Position numbers and translations under genes: made by a program. Shown here in pieces: positions 5,969 through 13,188 of a stretch of DNA of 14,224 bases. Under the pieces are notes generated by a model, which saw nothing but the letters and a program-made list of their open reading frames with translations, was not told the DNA's origin and searched no databases. Within the stretch, counting starts at the first letter, position 1, and the number at the start of each line of letters is the position of its first letter. This DNA is from Clostridiales bacterium (lineage in GTDB: Bacteria; Bacillota; Clostridia; Oscillospirales; Acutalibacteraceae). Where the stretch lies: contig JAJBVC010000141.1 of the NCBI GenBank assembly GCA_020860025.1, positions 1 to 14,224 of the forward strand. Direction: 5' to 3'.

Positions 5969-7642
5969 TTAAATTAATCCTAAAATCGCAAATGCGGTTA
6001 TCGCTTTAACTATAGCAACGATAGCCCAAACGATAAGTGCGATAATACCTACAACGACCGCAACAATAAGAATTACAAGCAAAATTAAGATTGCAAGCAC
6101 AAGCGGGCCCTTTTTGCTTTTCTTAACCGTGTCGTTAAATTTCTTTTCCTTAAACATTTCTTTAGGAGCAGGATTTTCGTCATCATAAATAGGATAAATC
6201 GGAAGAGAAGCATCAGCATCGCAATAGCCCGAATTCCAAAGAAGCGGTTCTACAAGACCTCTTACACTGTCAGCGCCTTTTACAAACTTACCGATTGAAA
6301 GGTGGATTGTGTTGAGAAAACTGTCAATGATATTCAAAAATCCGCAAGTAATCTTGTACTCTCTCGTATCGGGTGTGTAAGGAGAATCTCCGCAGTACAA
6401 ATTTTGAATCAGCTCAAGTATAAAATCAATTACCTTATTGTCAGCTATATCGGCTATATCGGATTTTTTAAGACCGCTTTCCTTTTTGCACAGCCTCCAA
6501 ATTTTCTTAAATGTTAGCTTATTAAGGAACTTGCCGACAGGCTTTAATATGAAGCCTAATTTTTTAACCTTTTCGCCGGGAATTGAAAATGCGTCGGACA
6601 TCTCGGCAAGACGATCGATATCGTATCCCATTGCCCAAAGAACTTCCCTTATCATACCGAAGAAAAAGCCCTTCATATATTCGTCAAACGGTTTTCCGCC
6701 GGTATCAAGTCCCGGAACATCCTTAATTGTAATTGTTTCAACGTCGATTTTTGCATTTTTAGGGTCAAACGTCACATTACGCATAACAGGCGGACAGCCA
6801 ACCATTGCGCCGACTGTAACATCATAAAATTTATTGCCCTTTTTAGTGGTAATATCACTTATATCGTGAACGTGAGTATGACCTGTAAGTATACAGCCAA
6901 GACCTGCATCGGCAAAAATTTCTCTTGTGGTTTCGTGGTTCCTCTGCATATTTCCACCGCCGATTATCTTGTAAAACGGTGACGGCGAAATCATCGGATG
7001 GTGCGTCATTGCGATAACATACTGGTCATTTGCCTTTGCATCCTCAAGCTGTTCGAGTATCCATTTCATACAATCGTCGGAATAGCCCGAACCTGATTCG
7101 CCCTCAGGCTTATAGTTAGTATCGTCATTGAGCGCAAAAAGTCTGTAGCCGGGAGCAAGCTGAACAACATAAGACATTGAATCGGGATGCGTCGCTATAG
7201 CCTCATTCGGGCCAAATTCATAATACATATCCCAGAGGTCGTGCCTTTCCTCGACAGCGGGAACGTCAATTTCCTTGTCGCCAACGTAACCCTTTGCTAT
7301 TCCCTTATAACGATAATCGTGGGTAGCTGTAATTACATAAACACGCTTTCCTCTTTTTTTAAGGTCACGGAGCATCTCAATAAATTCCTTATGAGAAGCA
7401 AGCTCGCCGTCCCTTGTTGTGTCACCCGCAAGAAGTACAATATCTGTAGACGTATCCTCGCACAGCATATCAAAGCCCGCTTTAATAACAAGGTCGGTAT
7501 CCTTGATAACCTTTTGGCTTTTTGATTCCGCCTTTTCGTATGCCTTGCCCTCGGTTCCGATTGTTCTGGAATAATAATGAGTATCAGCTATAAACTGGAC
7601 TTTAAGCGGTTCATTATTGCTTCCGATGATTTTGTTTGACAT
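5969..7642 (-). CDS. Membrane-anchored calcineurin-like metallophosphoesterase
   Basis: A 557-residue protein with an N-terminal metallophosphoesterase domain (about 12-290) and a hydrophobic C terminus. The dimetal site reads: FIADTH (D20, H22), LLAGDTTRDGE (D74), TATHDY (107-109, in place of GNHD/E), MTHHPM (H214/H215) and GHTHVHD (H255, H257). The usual metal-bridging Asn of the third motif is Thr107, which is unusual. Residues about 300-510 form an unrecognised middle region, and the last 45 residues hold one long or two short hydrophobic helices after a KKSKKGP stretch. No signal peptide is seen, so the catalytic domain is probably cytoplasmic and tail-anchored. AAGGAGAGG lies inside the end of the upstream glycosidase gene, with only 3 nt between stop and start, so translation is probably coupled. 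The substrate (phosphodiester, nucleotide, lipid or sugar phosphate) is unknown. Confidence 0.88.
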   Translation of the reverse strand: MSNKIIGSNNEPLKVQFIADTHYYSRTIGTEGKAYEKAESKSQKVIKDTDLVIKAGFDMLCEDTSTDIVLLAGDTTRDGELASHKEFIEMLRDLKKRGKRVYVITATHDYRYKGIAKGYVGDKEIDVPAVEERHDLWDMYYEFGPNEAIATHPDSMSYVVQLAPGYRLFALNDDTNYKPEGESGSGYSDDCMKWILEQLEDAKANDQYVIAMTHHPMISPSPFYKIIGGGNMQRNHETTREIFADAGLGCILTGHTHVHDISDITTKKGNKFYDVTVGAMVGCPPVMRNVTFDPKNAKIDVETITIKDVPGLDTGGKPFDEYMKGFFFGMIREVLWAMGYDIDRLAEMSDAFSIPGEKVKKLGFILKPVGKFLNKLTFKKIWRLCKKESGLKKSDIADIADNKVIDFILELIQNLYCGDSPYTPDTREYKITCGFLNIIDSFLNTIHLSIGKFVKGADSVRGLVEPLLWNSGYCDADASLPIYPIYDDENPAPKEMFKEKKFNDTVKKSKKGPLVLAILILLVILIVAVVVGIIALIVWAIVAIVKAITAFAILGLI

Positions 7643-7645
7643 AAA

Positions 7646-10324
7646 TTACCTCTCCTTTATCACAAGCACTCCCGACTTCACTTTTCCACTTAAAGTAAAT
7701 TCAAGAGAACCCTTGCTTCTTTCGTTATATTCAATCTCTCTGCCGTCAAGAAGAGCCTTATACTCCGCCTTGTCGCAAAGAGTTACAATTAGAGTGTACT
7801 TTTCACTGTCGCCGTAATATTTAAAAGAAATTTCAGCAGAAGTATCGGTCGTGTGCTGATAATCCGTCCAAATATCAAAGCCTGTTGTAACGGTTTGCGG
7901 TTTATAGTAACAGTTCGCCCAAATGCAAATCGGAGCGGACAAACCGCCAAAATTATGAAACCAACCGCCCCTGCGTGTGGCTATACCGAAACATTCGTAT
8001 GTGTTATATGTAAAATCGGTTTCCTCTTTCCACATATCAAGTGCTCGCTCGGCAATAGAAAATGCAAAATCAGCTTCGCCGTTATCAAGCATTGTTTTCC
8101 ATATAAACCACTGGTGACTCATCCATACGTTACCGTTCCAGTAGCCGTCGTCAAAGTAATATGAAGCGGACATATCAACGGCTGAAATACCCGCCGCAGA
8201 CCACATCTCTTTAGGATTTTTAATATGTTCAATCAGACGTTTTTTACGTTCACCGCTGACAGCTCCCGCAACAAGAGGATAAACACCATCCATACCTTTA
8301 TTGTAATTTTCCCCGTCGTCGGTACGCATAATACCTGTTAAGTTACTGTTTTCATCATAAAGCGTATAGCCGAAATAACCGCTTTTTTCATCCCATGCAA
8401 GCTCGTTTAATGCTTTTACGGAGCACTCAATATCTGCGTCATAAACTGCAACATCATCATTTTTTCCAAGTGATATTGCAACCATTTTCATTATTTTGCC
8501 CGCACGTATAATCTGCGCCGTCGAAAGACAAGGACAGGTATACTCCTGTGAATATCTCCTCATCATTTCCACTTGAGCCGGATAATCATCCATACCGCAG
8601 TGGGAATACCAATAATCGTATGTTGTAAGGAGTCCATTACCGAATTTCGCACACGTTGAGCCGTGATTTCTGCCACGCAAAAATTCGTAATAAATCTTGA
8701 TTTTATCATAAAGAAACGCTAAATCGTCTTTATTTTCCGTCCGCTTCAAAAGCTCAAGATATTCAAAAAACTGCGTCGGAACTAAAGAGCCGTGAAGCAA
8801 AAAGGCAAAATCCTTATTTTTATCATCGCAAAGATACATATCAAGAGCGTATCGACAAAGTTCGGGTGAAAACTCAAGAAGCCCCATACCGATAAATCCG
8901 CTGTCCCAAGTATAAAAGCTGTCCCACCTCTTGCCCGGAGTATGATGAACAACATATTCGCCGTGACGGTAAACAGGATATACGACATTTGTCAAAAGCG
9001 TTGATTTTAAAATTTGTGTTGAAAGAGTGTACTTTTTGCCCTTATCATTATAGCCCATAGGCTGACAGGCTTGCTTTGATTTTTGATAGATTGCTTCATA
9101 CTCATTAAAATCGAGCGGTTCAAAAACTTCGTTTGAAAGAACGACATATTCCGTATGAGAAGAAGACGGCTCAATAAAAATTGATTTTATAAGCGTATTA
9201 TGGAAAAAGCCGTCGTCGCTCTTTTTTCTTTGAAAAGATGCGGAAAAAGTTTCGGTCAAATCGTCATATGTATGGTCGCCGTTTGAAAGGCGGTTAATCA
9301 GCGCATCCTCAAGAGAACCTGAATTCAGCGTTCTTTTCCTTGTATTCTTATTATGAGTAAGAATATAAAACGGTGCGTCAACTCCATCATAATCAAGACG
9401 TGTTCTATGACCGTTTTCAAGCTCCTCTGTAGTAATTTTCGGAATATAGGAATAAGAGGTATTTTCGGTAGTAAGCGACTGCTTTTCACTATCCTCAACT
9501 ACCGCAAAAAAGTCAAACTCAACTCCTGCTCCGCCACAGCTTTCAAGCAAAACATTATCGCTGTACGGCAAATAAACAAAGCCTAACGCTTCACGGTGAG
9601 GAAGTGTAATATCATCACCGTTCATACTGAAAACAGCGTCACCATCCGTAACTGTTCTGTATCTGAGAGCAAGAACAGGTTTATCAAAACCGGAAGCGTT
9701 GAATTTATACGAAACCCTGTCGCCTTTTTCACAGCCGAACGGCTTTAAATTAAGAAAATGAACATGGTAATTTTCACATCTGTCGCCCAAGCCCTTGCCA
9801 AGATAAAAATCCTTATCCGCAAACATTCCCTTAAACATTCCGTCGGGATTCTCCTCATCCCACGGACGTGAAACAGCATATGTATATTCCTCGTAATCAT
9901 TCGCTTTTTTTATAGTACATTTTTTTGGTGCGTTCACCTTGCAATAAGTCGGATACGGAAATTCAAGAGCCGCAAAAATATTAAGTATACAATTTTGAGA
10001 CAGAGGTGTATTATTTAAAAATTCACACCTCATTAAATATGCGTCGTCATTTATTTTTGAAAACGATACGTCGGCATAAACCTCGTCTTTCCACAAAAGC
10101 TCATATCTGTATGAGTAAAATGTATAATCACTGCTGCAGTTCCACAAATGATAATCAGACGGAACTGTTACATTCGGAACAGGCGTTGAACTGTTCCACA
10201 ATGTCGGATGAACCGAAAAATCAAATCTTGCTCCGACGTCAGAAAGGCTTTCTACAATCTTAGAAATACCCATATATTTTTTTGAATATGGTCCCCACAT
10301 GGGCATTTTAAATGAATTTTGCAT
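7646..10324 (-). CDS. Glycoside hydrolase with (alpha/alpha)6 barrel, GH63/GH37-like (MGH1-like)
   Basis: An 892-residue glycosidase without a signal peptide, so probably cytoplasmic. Roughly the first 400 residues look like a beta-rich N-terminal domain. The C-terminal half carries barrel motifs typical of GH63/trehalase-like enzymes: KRWDSFYTWDSGF (W473-F477 at the end), HCGMDDYPAQ (D579/D580, in the position of the catalytic acid of GH63), DDGYWNGNVWMSHQW (Y728-W734), and YNTYECFG (E777, in the position of the catalytic base). A small beta-sandwich ends the protein. GH63 members cleave alpha-glucosides, and MGH1-like relatives act on alpha-mannosyl/glucosyl glycerates; the substrate here is not settled. 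AAAGGAA lies just before the ATG and a near-consensus promoter about 30 nt further up. It is first in an operon with the phosphoesterase and divergent from the polysaccharide kinase operon. Catalytic residue assignments are by motif analogy. Confidence 0.85.
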   Translation of the reverse strand: MQNSFKMPMWGPYSKKYMGISKIVESLSDVGARFDFSVHPTLWNSSTPVPNVTVPSDYHLWNCSSDYTFYSYRYELLWKDEVYADVSFSKINDDAYLMRCEFLNNTPLSQNCILNIFAALEFPYPTYCKVNAPKKCTIKKANDYEEYTYAVSRPWDEENPDGMFKGMFADKDFYLGKGLGDRCENYHVHFLNLKPFGCEKGDRVSYKFNASGFDKPVLALRYRTVTDGDAVFSMNGDDITLPHREALGFVYLPYSDNVLLESCGGAGVEFDFFAVVEDSEKQSLTTENTSYSYIPKITTEELENGHRTRLDYDGVDAPFYILTHNKNTRKRTLNSGSLEDALINRLSNGDHTYDDLTETFSASFQRKKSDDGFFHNTLIKSIFIEPSSSHTEYVVLSNEVFEPLDFNEYEAIYQKSKQACQPMGYNDKGKKYTLSTQILKSTLLTNVVYPVYRHGEYVVHHTPGKRWDSFYTWDSGFIGMGLLEFSPELCRYALDMYLCDDKNKDFAFLLHGSLVPTQFFEYLELLKRTENKDDLAFLYDKIKIYYEFLRGRNHGSTCAKFGNGLLTTYDYWYSHCGMDDYPAQVEMMRRYSQEYTCPCLSTAQIIRAGKIMKMVAISLGKNDDVAVYDADIECSVKALNELAWDEKSGYFGYTLYDENSNLTGIMRTDDGENYNKGMDGVYPLVAGAVSGERKKRLIEHIKNPKEMWSAAGISAVDMSASYYFDDGYWNGNVWMSHQWFIWKTMLDNGEADFAFSIAERALDMWKEETDFTYNTYECFGIATRRGGWFHNFGGLSAPICIWANCYYKPQTVTTGFDIWTDYQHTTDTSAEISFKYYGDSEKYTLIVTLCDKAEYKALLDGREIEYNERSKGSLEFTLSGKVKSGVLVIKER

Positions 10325-10357
10325 TAACTATTCCTTTTGCTGAGATATACTGTTAAT

Positions 10358-10386
10358 ATTATCTACTTTTTGCACCATTTTGTCAA
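10358..10386 (-). promoter_or_regulatory. Near-consensus promoter of the glycosidase-phosphoesterase operon
   Basis: On the minus strand, a perfect TTGACA (10381-10386), a 17-nt spacer and GATAAT (10358-10363), with transcription predicted to begin near 10351, about 27 nt before the start codon. Confidence 0.8.
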
Positions 10387-10413
10387 TAGAAGAATGCTCT
10401 CAATTATTGACAA
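10380..10413. promoter_or_regulatory. Symmetric inverted repeat spanning two divergent -35 boxes
   Basis: TTGTCAATA (10380-10388) and TATTGACAA (10405-10413) form a perfect 9-bp inverted repeat with a 16-nt centre. Each arm contains the -35 hexamer of one of two back-to-back promoters. Six bases of each arm are explained by -35 consensus; the three extra matching positions per arm could be chance or an operator for a dimeric regulator controlling both operons. Confidence 0.5.
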
Positions 10414-10435
10414 AGTGTTTTTTATAAAGTATTAT
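10407..10435 (+). promoter_or_regulatory. Near-consensus promoter of the polysaccharide kinase operon
   Basis: A perfect TTGACA (10407-10412), a 17-nt spacer and TATTAT (10430-10435). Transcription is predicted to start near 10442, giving a leader of about 58 nt that is very AT-rich and shows no riboswitch-like structure. Confidence 0.75.
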
Positions 10436-10499
10436 ATATCTATAACATAATTTATTTTAATTAAATCTTAATTTAATTATTACCGAACGGAGAACACTT

Positions 10500-11285
10500 A
10501 TGAATATAGATGCAAATGTGCAGAAGATTATTACATTGCTTATTAAAAAGTGGAAAACGATTGTTATTTTCACTTTGCTCGGAGCAATTCTTGCTTATTT
10601 CTACACTGCCAATTTTACTACTCTGACTTATGTTTCAACTGTAGAATTTTTGGCGTATGCCGTCGATTCCGATCAGGAACTCAGCGATTCGACGACAGCG
10701 GCTCAGCAGACGAGCAACACAAGCAAAATGAACTACGCTATGAAAATGATGGACACGTATATTGAACTTTTTCAAACAAACAAGTTTAATCAATCCGTAG
10801 CGGATGAACTTAACGAAAATCTTAACACAAACTATTCGGCGTCGCTTATTAAAGGTGCGGTAACCATTGCAAGCGTATCGGATACGGCTCTTTTTAAAAT
10901 TACCGTAACAACGACTGACGCAGATTTATCATACCAAATAGCTCACCAGCTTGAAACATCTATACCCGAGGCTATGGAAGATGCTAACCAAGGTCTTGTC
11001 AACGCTTCCGTTGAGGACGCAGCGCTGAAGGCAACAGCATCGGAAAGCCTCGGCTATACACGAAAATGTCTTATCGGAGCTGCTGTCGGTTTCTTTTTGG
11101 CGGCTGCATATTTGATTTTGCGTGATTTACTTGACGTTCGTATAAAAAATCCCGACGAACTGCCCGATAGGTATAATATTCCTGTTTTGGGAAGCATACC
11201 CGAATTTGAAATAAAGTCGTACTCATCTCACGAAAAAACTGATAAGAAACCAAGAAAGGAGCAGAAAAATGGCAAAGAAAAATAA
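10500..11285 (+). CDS. Wzz/YveK-type polysaccharide co-polymerase, kinase activator
   Basis: A 261-residue membrane protein of the Wzz chain-length-determinant class, the transmembrane activator of Firmicutes bacterial tyrosine kinases (CpsC/CapA/YwqC-like). Two helices (about 19-38 and 190-208) flank an extracellular domain of about 150 residues. After the second helix comes DVRIKNPDELPDRYNIPVLGSIPEFE, the typical cytoplasmic juxtamembrane segment that in the family binds and switches on the kinase. The last about 20 residues are very Lys/Glu-rich. The extracellular domain contains a Ser/Thr/Gln-rich stretch (61-75). CGGAGAA lies 6 nt before the ATG. The 3' end overlaps the kinase gene by 17 nt, which implies coupled translation. 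It sets polymer length or export together with a polymerase not present here. Confidence 0.9.
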   Translation: MNIDANVQKIITLLIKKWKTIVIFTLLGAILAYFYTANFTTLTYVSTVEFLAYAVDSDQELSDSTTAAQQTSNTSKMNYAMKMMDTYIELFQTNKFNQSVADELNENLNTNYSASLIKGAVTIASVSDTALFKITVTTTDADLSYQIAHQLETSIPEAMEDANQGLVNASVEDAALKATASESLGYTRKCLIGAAVGFFLAAAYLILRDLLDVRIKNPDELPDRYNIPVLGSIPEFEIKSYSSHEKTDKKPRKEQKNGKEK

Positions 11286-12141
11286 AAGCGAAAGCAAAAA
11301 GACATCACTTGCAAATTCTCGTTTTATTCTTAATAACGCTCCTATAAATTCGTCGCTGAAATTCAGGATTGAAGAGGCTTACAAAACGGCGCGTACAAAC
11401 ATAATGTTCTCCATTATGAAAAAAGGATGCAAGGTGATAGTTGTAACGTCACCTGCACCGAGCGACGGAAAAACAACGACTACCGTTAATCTTGCGGTGG
11501 CAATGGCTCAGGCTGACCAGAGAGTTCTTCTTATTGACGGCGATTTGAGAAAGCCTAAAATTCACCATTATTTTTCAATACCCAATTCTCCCGGTCTTAC
11601 CAATTATCTGAGCGATGTAATATCCGGAAAAAGAAGCGCAGATTTATTCAGTGTAATTCACCCAACCGATTACGGTAATCTTTCGGTCTTGTGTTCAGGT
11701 TCAATTCCGCCAAATCCCGCAGAGCTTTTAGGTTCTGAAATAATGGCATCGTTTTTGCAGGATGTAAGCAAAGATTTTGACTACATCATAATTGATACTC
11801 CTCCTGTAAACGTCGTTTCCGACTGCTTGCCTGTTGTTCGTGAATCCGACGGAGTTGTACTTGTCGTACGCTCAAATAAATCTACTCACCCCGAACTTCA
11901 AAGAGCATTATCCTCATTAGAATTTATAGACGCCAAAATTCTTGGATTTATCGTCAACTTTACTGAAAACAAGGGCGGAAAATACGGTTCTTACAATAAC
12001 TACGGAACGTATGGAACATACGGCTCATACGGTTCTTACGGTTCATATGGTTCTTATGGCAGCTACGGCAAATATTCGTCGAGAAACGGTGCCTACAGTT
12101 CATATAAAAGCTATGGCAAAAATTATGAACCGAGGAACTGA
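11269..12141 (+). CDS. Capsular/exopolysaccharide tyrosine autokinase (BY-kinase) with Tyr-rich tail
   Basis: A 290-residue cytoplasmic bacterial tyrosine kinase (CpsD/CapB/YwqD-like). In order: oligomerisation motif EEAYKTARTNI (35-45), Walker A PAPSDGKTT (62-70), Walker A' VLLIDGDLRKP (86-96), the CSGSIPPNPAELL segment (142-154) and Walker B DYIIIDTPP (171-179). The C-terminal tail is an exceptional Tyr cluster: 15 tyrosines between residues 239 and 286, mostly as Y-G-S/T units, where in the family the tyrosines are autophosphorylated in trans. AAGGAG lies inside the upstream gene, about 7 nt before the ATG. The next gene, its phosphatase, starts 2 nt after the stop. Phosphorylation state would control interaction with the Wzz-like activator and polymer export. 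Confidence 0.95.
   Translation: MAKKNKSESKKTSLANSRFILNNAPINSSLKFRIEEAYKTARTNIMFSIMKKGCKVIVVTSPAPSDGKTTTTVNLAVAMAQADQRVLLIDGDLRKPKIHHYFSIPNSPGLTNYLSDVISGKRSADLFSVIHPTDYGNLSVLCSGSIPPNPAELLGSEIMASFLQDVSKDFDYIIIDTPPVNVVSDCLPVVRESDGVVLVVRSNKSTHPELQRALSSLEFIDAKILGFIVNFTENKGGKYGSYNNYGTYGTYGSYGSYGSYGSYGSYGKYSSRNGAYSSYKSYGKNYEPRN
11982..12068 (+). repeat. Tandem 9-bp-type repeat coding for Y-G-S/T units
   Basis: The kinase tail is encoded by a run of near-identical 9-nt units (TAY-GGN-TCN or ACN). The third bases vary (TAC/TAT; TCA, TCT, AGC, ACG, ACA), so the array is old or under protein-level selection and not a recent slippage event. Confidence 0.75.
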
Positions 12142-12143
12142 AA

Positions 12144-12866
12144 ATGATAATTAACAATTTAATTGAAATGCATTGTCATATTCTTCCCAGTATTGACGAC
12201 GGTTCTCCCGATGTTCAAACAAGCCTTGCTATGATTGAACAGCTTCAGGCCCAAGGGGCAAAAGCAATTGTACTTACACCTCACTATTACTCCGATTCAA
12301 TATCGTTAGAAGATTTTGTTTCAAAGCGAGACGATGCATTTGAACAGTTAAAGAGTGCACTTTCTCCAGGAAGTCCGAAACTGATTCCGGCTGCCGAGGT
12401 TTATATCAGCAAATATCTTATGAACAATCAGGATTTAAGCAAAATTTGTATTGGAAATTCAAAATATGCGCTGATTGAGCATCCGTTTTCATGTGATTTT
12501 TCACAGGACTGCTACGACAGACTGCTGAATTTGAATTACGAATTTGGTATTACTCCCATTCTTGCTCATATTGAAAGATATAACGCTTTTATGTCTGACG
12601 GCGATTTGCTTGATGAATATATAGATATGGGATGCCTTGCACAGGTTAATATCAACTCTTTTTGTGACGCTCCACGCAGTATTAGAAAAAAGCTTATTAA
12701 GTATATCAAAAATGACAGAATACACCTTATTGGTACTGACTGCCATAACCTTTCAACTCGTCCGCCGAAATACGCAGACGGCGTTAAAGAAATAATAAGC
12801 AAATGCGGCGAGGATGTAGTTGAGCAATTTGAATATAATGCCGCCCAAATCATTAAAAATGCATAA
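12144..12866 (+). CDS. PHP-family protein-tyrosine phosphatase (CpsB/CapC/YwqE-like)
   Basis: A 240-residue metal-dependent phosphatase that removes phosphate from the tail of the cognate BY-kinase. PHP-domain metal ligands are all visible: EMHCHILPSIDDG (H10, H12, D18/D19), TPHYY (H47), AAEVYIS (E85), EHPF (H113), ILAHIERY (H142, E144) and GTDCHN (D199, H201). The length fits the family. It lies 2 nt after the kinase stop, and GAGGAA in the kinase's last codons acts as its ribosome binding site, so production is coupled. It closes the Wzz-kinase-phosphatase operon; a perfect 17-bp hairpin terminator follows. Unlike many capsule clusters, no glycosyltransferase follows. Confidence 0.95.
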   Translation: MIINNLIEMHCHILPSIDDGSPDVQTSLAMIEQLQAQGAKAIVLTPHYYSDSISLEDFVSKRDDAFEQLKSALSPGSPKLIPAAEVYISKYLMNNQDLSKICIGNSKYALIEHPFSCDFSQDCYDRLLNLNYEFGITPILAHIERYNAFMSDGDLLDEYIDMGCLAQVNINSFCDAPRSIRKKLIKYIKNDRIHLIGTDCHNLSTRPPKYADGVKEIISKCGEDVVEQFEYNAAQIIKNA

Positions 12867-12910
12867 CTCTGATTCGGTGAGAAAATTAAATCACTTATAA
12901 TAAACATATA

Positions 12911-12959
12911 AATAAAACGGGATTGTCTGAATTTAATCGTAGGACAATCCCGTTTTATT
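12911..12959 (+). terminator. Strong bidirectional hairpin terminator after the kinase operon
   Basis: A perfect 17-bp inverted repeat (12911-12927 and 12943-12959; core ACGGGATTGTC / GACAATCCCGT) with a 15-nt loop and a T-rich 3' arm on both strands (TTTTATT). It lies 45 nt after the phosphatase stop. It also lies beyond the minus-strand ASCH remnant. Confidence 0.85.
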
Positions 12960-12990
12960 AGCTTTTGCTTCTATTTTTAGTATTCTTTGT

Positions 12991-13086
12991 TCAATTTGAT
13001 TTTGTATTCCAAGAACGAACCTCAATAGTTTTTTCACCTGTGGTGATAAAATTAGCCCAAGGGTTTTGAACCGAAATTGCTTTCAT
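12991..13086 (-). pseudogene. Truncated ASCH-domain gene remnant (31 codons)
   Basis: The minus-strand ORF begins at ATG 13086 and reads MKAISVQNPWANFITTGEKT then IEVRSWNTKSN before TGA at 12991. The pattern MKAIS-x-Q-x-PWA, then TGEKTIEVRSWNTK, is the start of ASCH-domain proteins, which are RNA-binding-like folds usually above 100 residues. A good ribosome binding site (AAAGGAA, 9 nt upstream) is kept. None of the three frames after the stop continues the domain, and the kinase-operon terminator begins 32 nt later. The gene therefore appears to have lost its 3' three-quarters by a deletion or insertion junction near 12990. It could be a translated micropeptide, but it is most simply a gene fossil. 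Confidence 0.7.
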
Positions 13087-13147
13087 TTAAAATTTTCCTT
13101 TCAAATCAAGTAATAAAAAATAAAACTACTTTCAATTTTCACCTGTT

Positions 13148-13180
13148 TCAGTTGCCTTTCTTAAATCATAAGACAACTGA
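13148..13180. repeat. Imperfect inverted repeat downstream of nfo
   Basis: TCAGTTG (13148-13154) pairs with CAACTGA (13174-13180), and the inside can extend with TCTTA/TAAGA after a 4-nt bulge. On the plus strand it runs into TTTTATTCTT. On the minus strand, where nfo ends about 8 nt before it, no T tract follows, so its role as the nfo terminator is doubtful. Confidence 0.4.
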
Positions 13181-13188
13181 TTTTATTC

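Noticed and set aside
10442..10499. Riboswitch in the leader of the polysaccharide kinase operon
   Set aside because: The leader is about 58 nt of AT-rich sequence without stable stems.
11982..12068. Short regular repeats that could suggest a CRISPR-like array
   Set aside because: The units are 9 nt, in frame, and encode the Tyr-Gly-Ser tail of the kinase; there are no spacers.
12566..12907. Minus-strand ORF of 113 codons opposite the PHP phosphatase gene
   Set aside because: The opposite strand codes for conserved metal-ligand motifs; this frame has no recognisable domain and no clear start signals.
12867..13188. Insertion sequence or tRNA at the junction next to the ASCH remnant
   Set aside because: No transposase fragment, terminal repeats with target duplication, or cloverleaf could be recognised; only the terminator, the remnant and an imperfect repeat are present.
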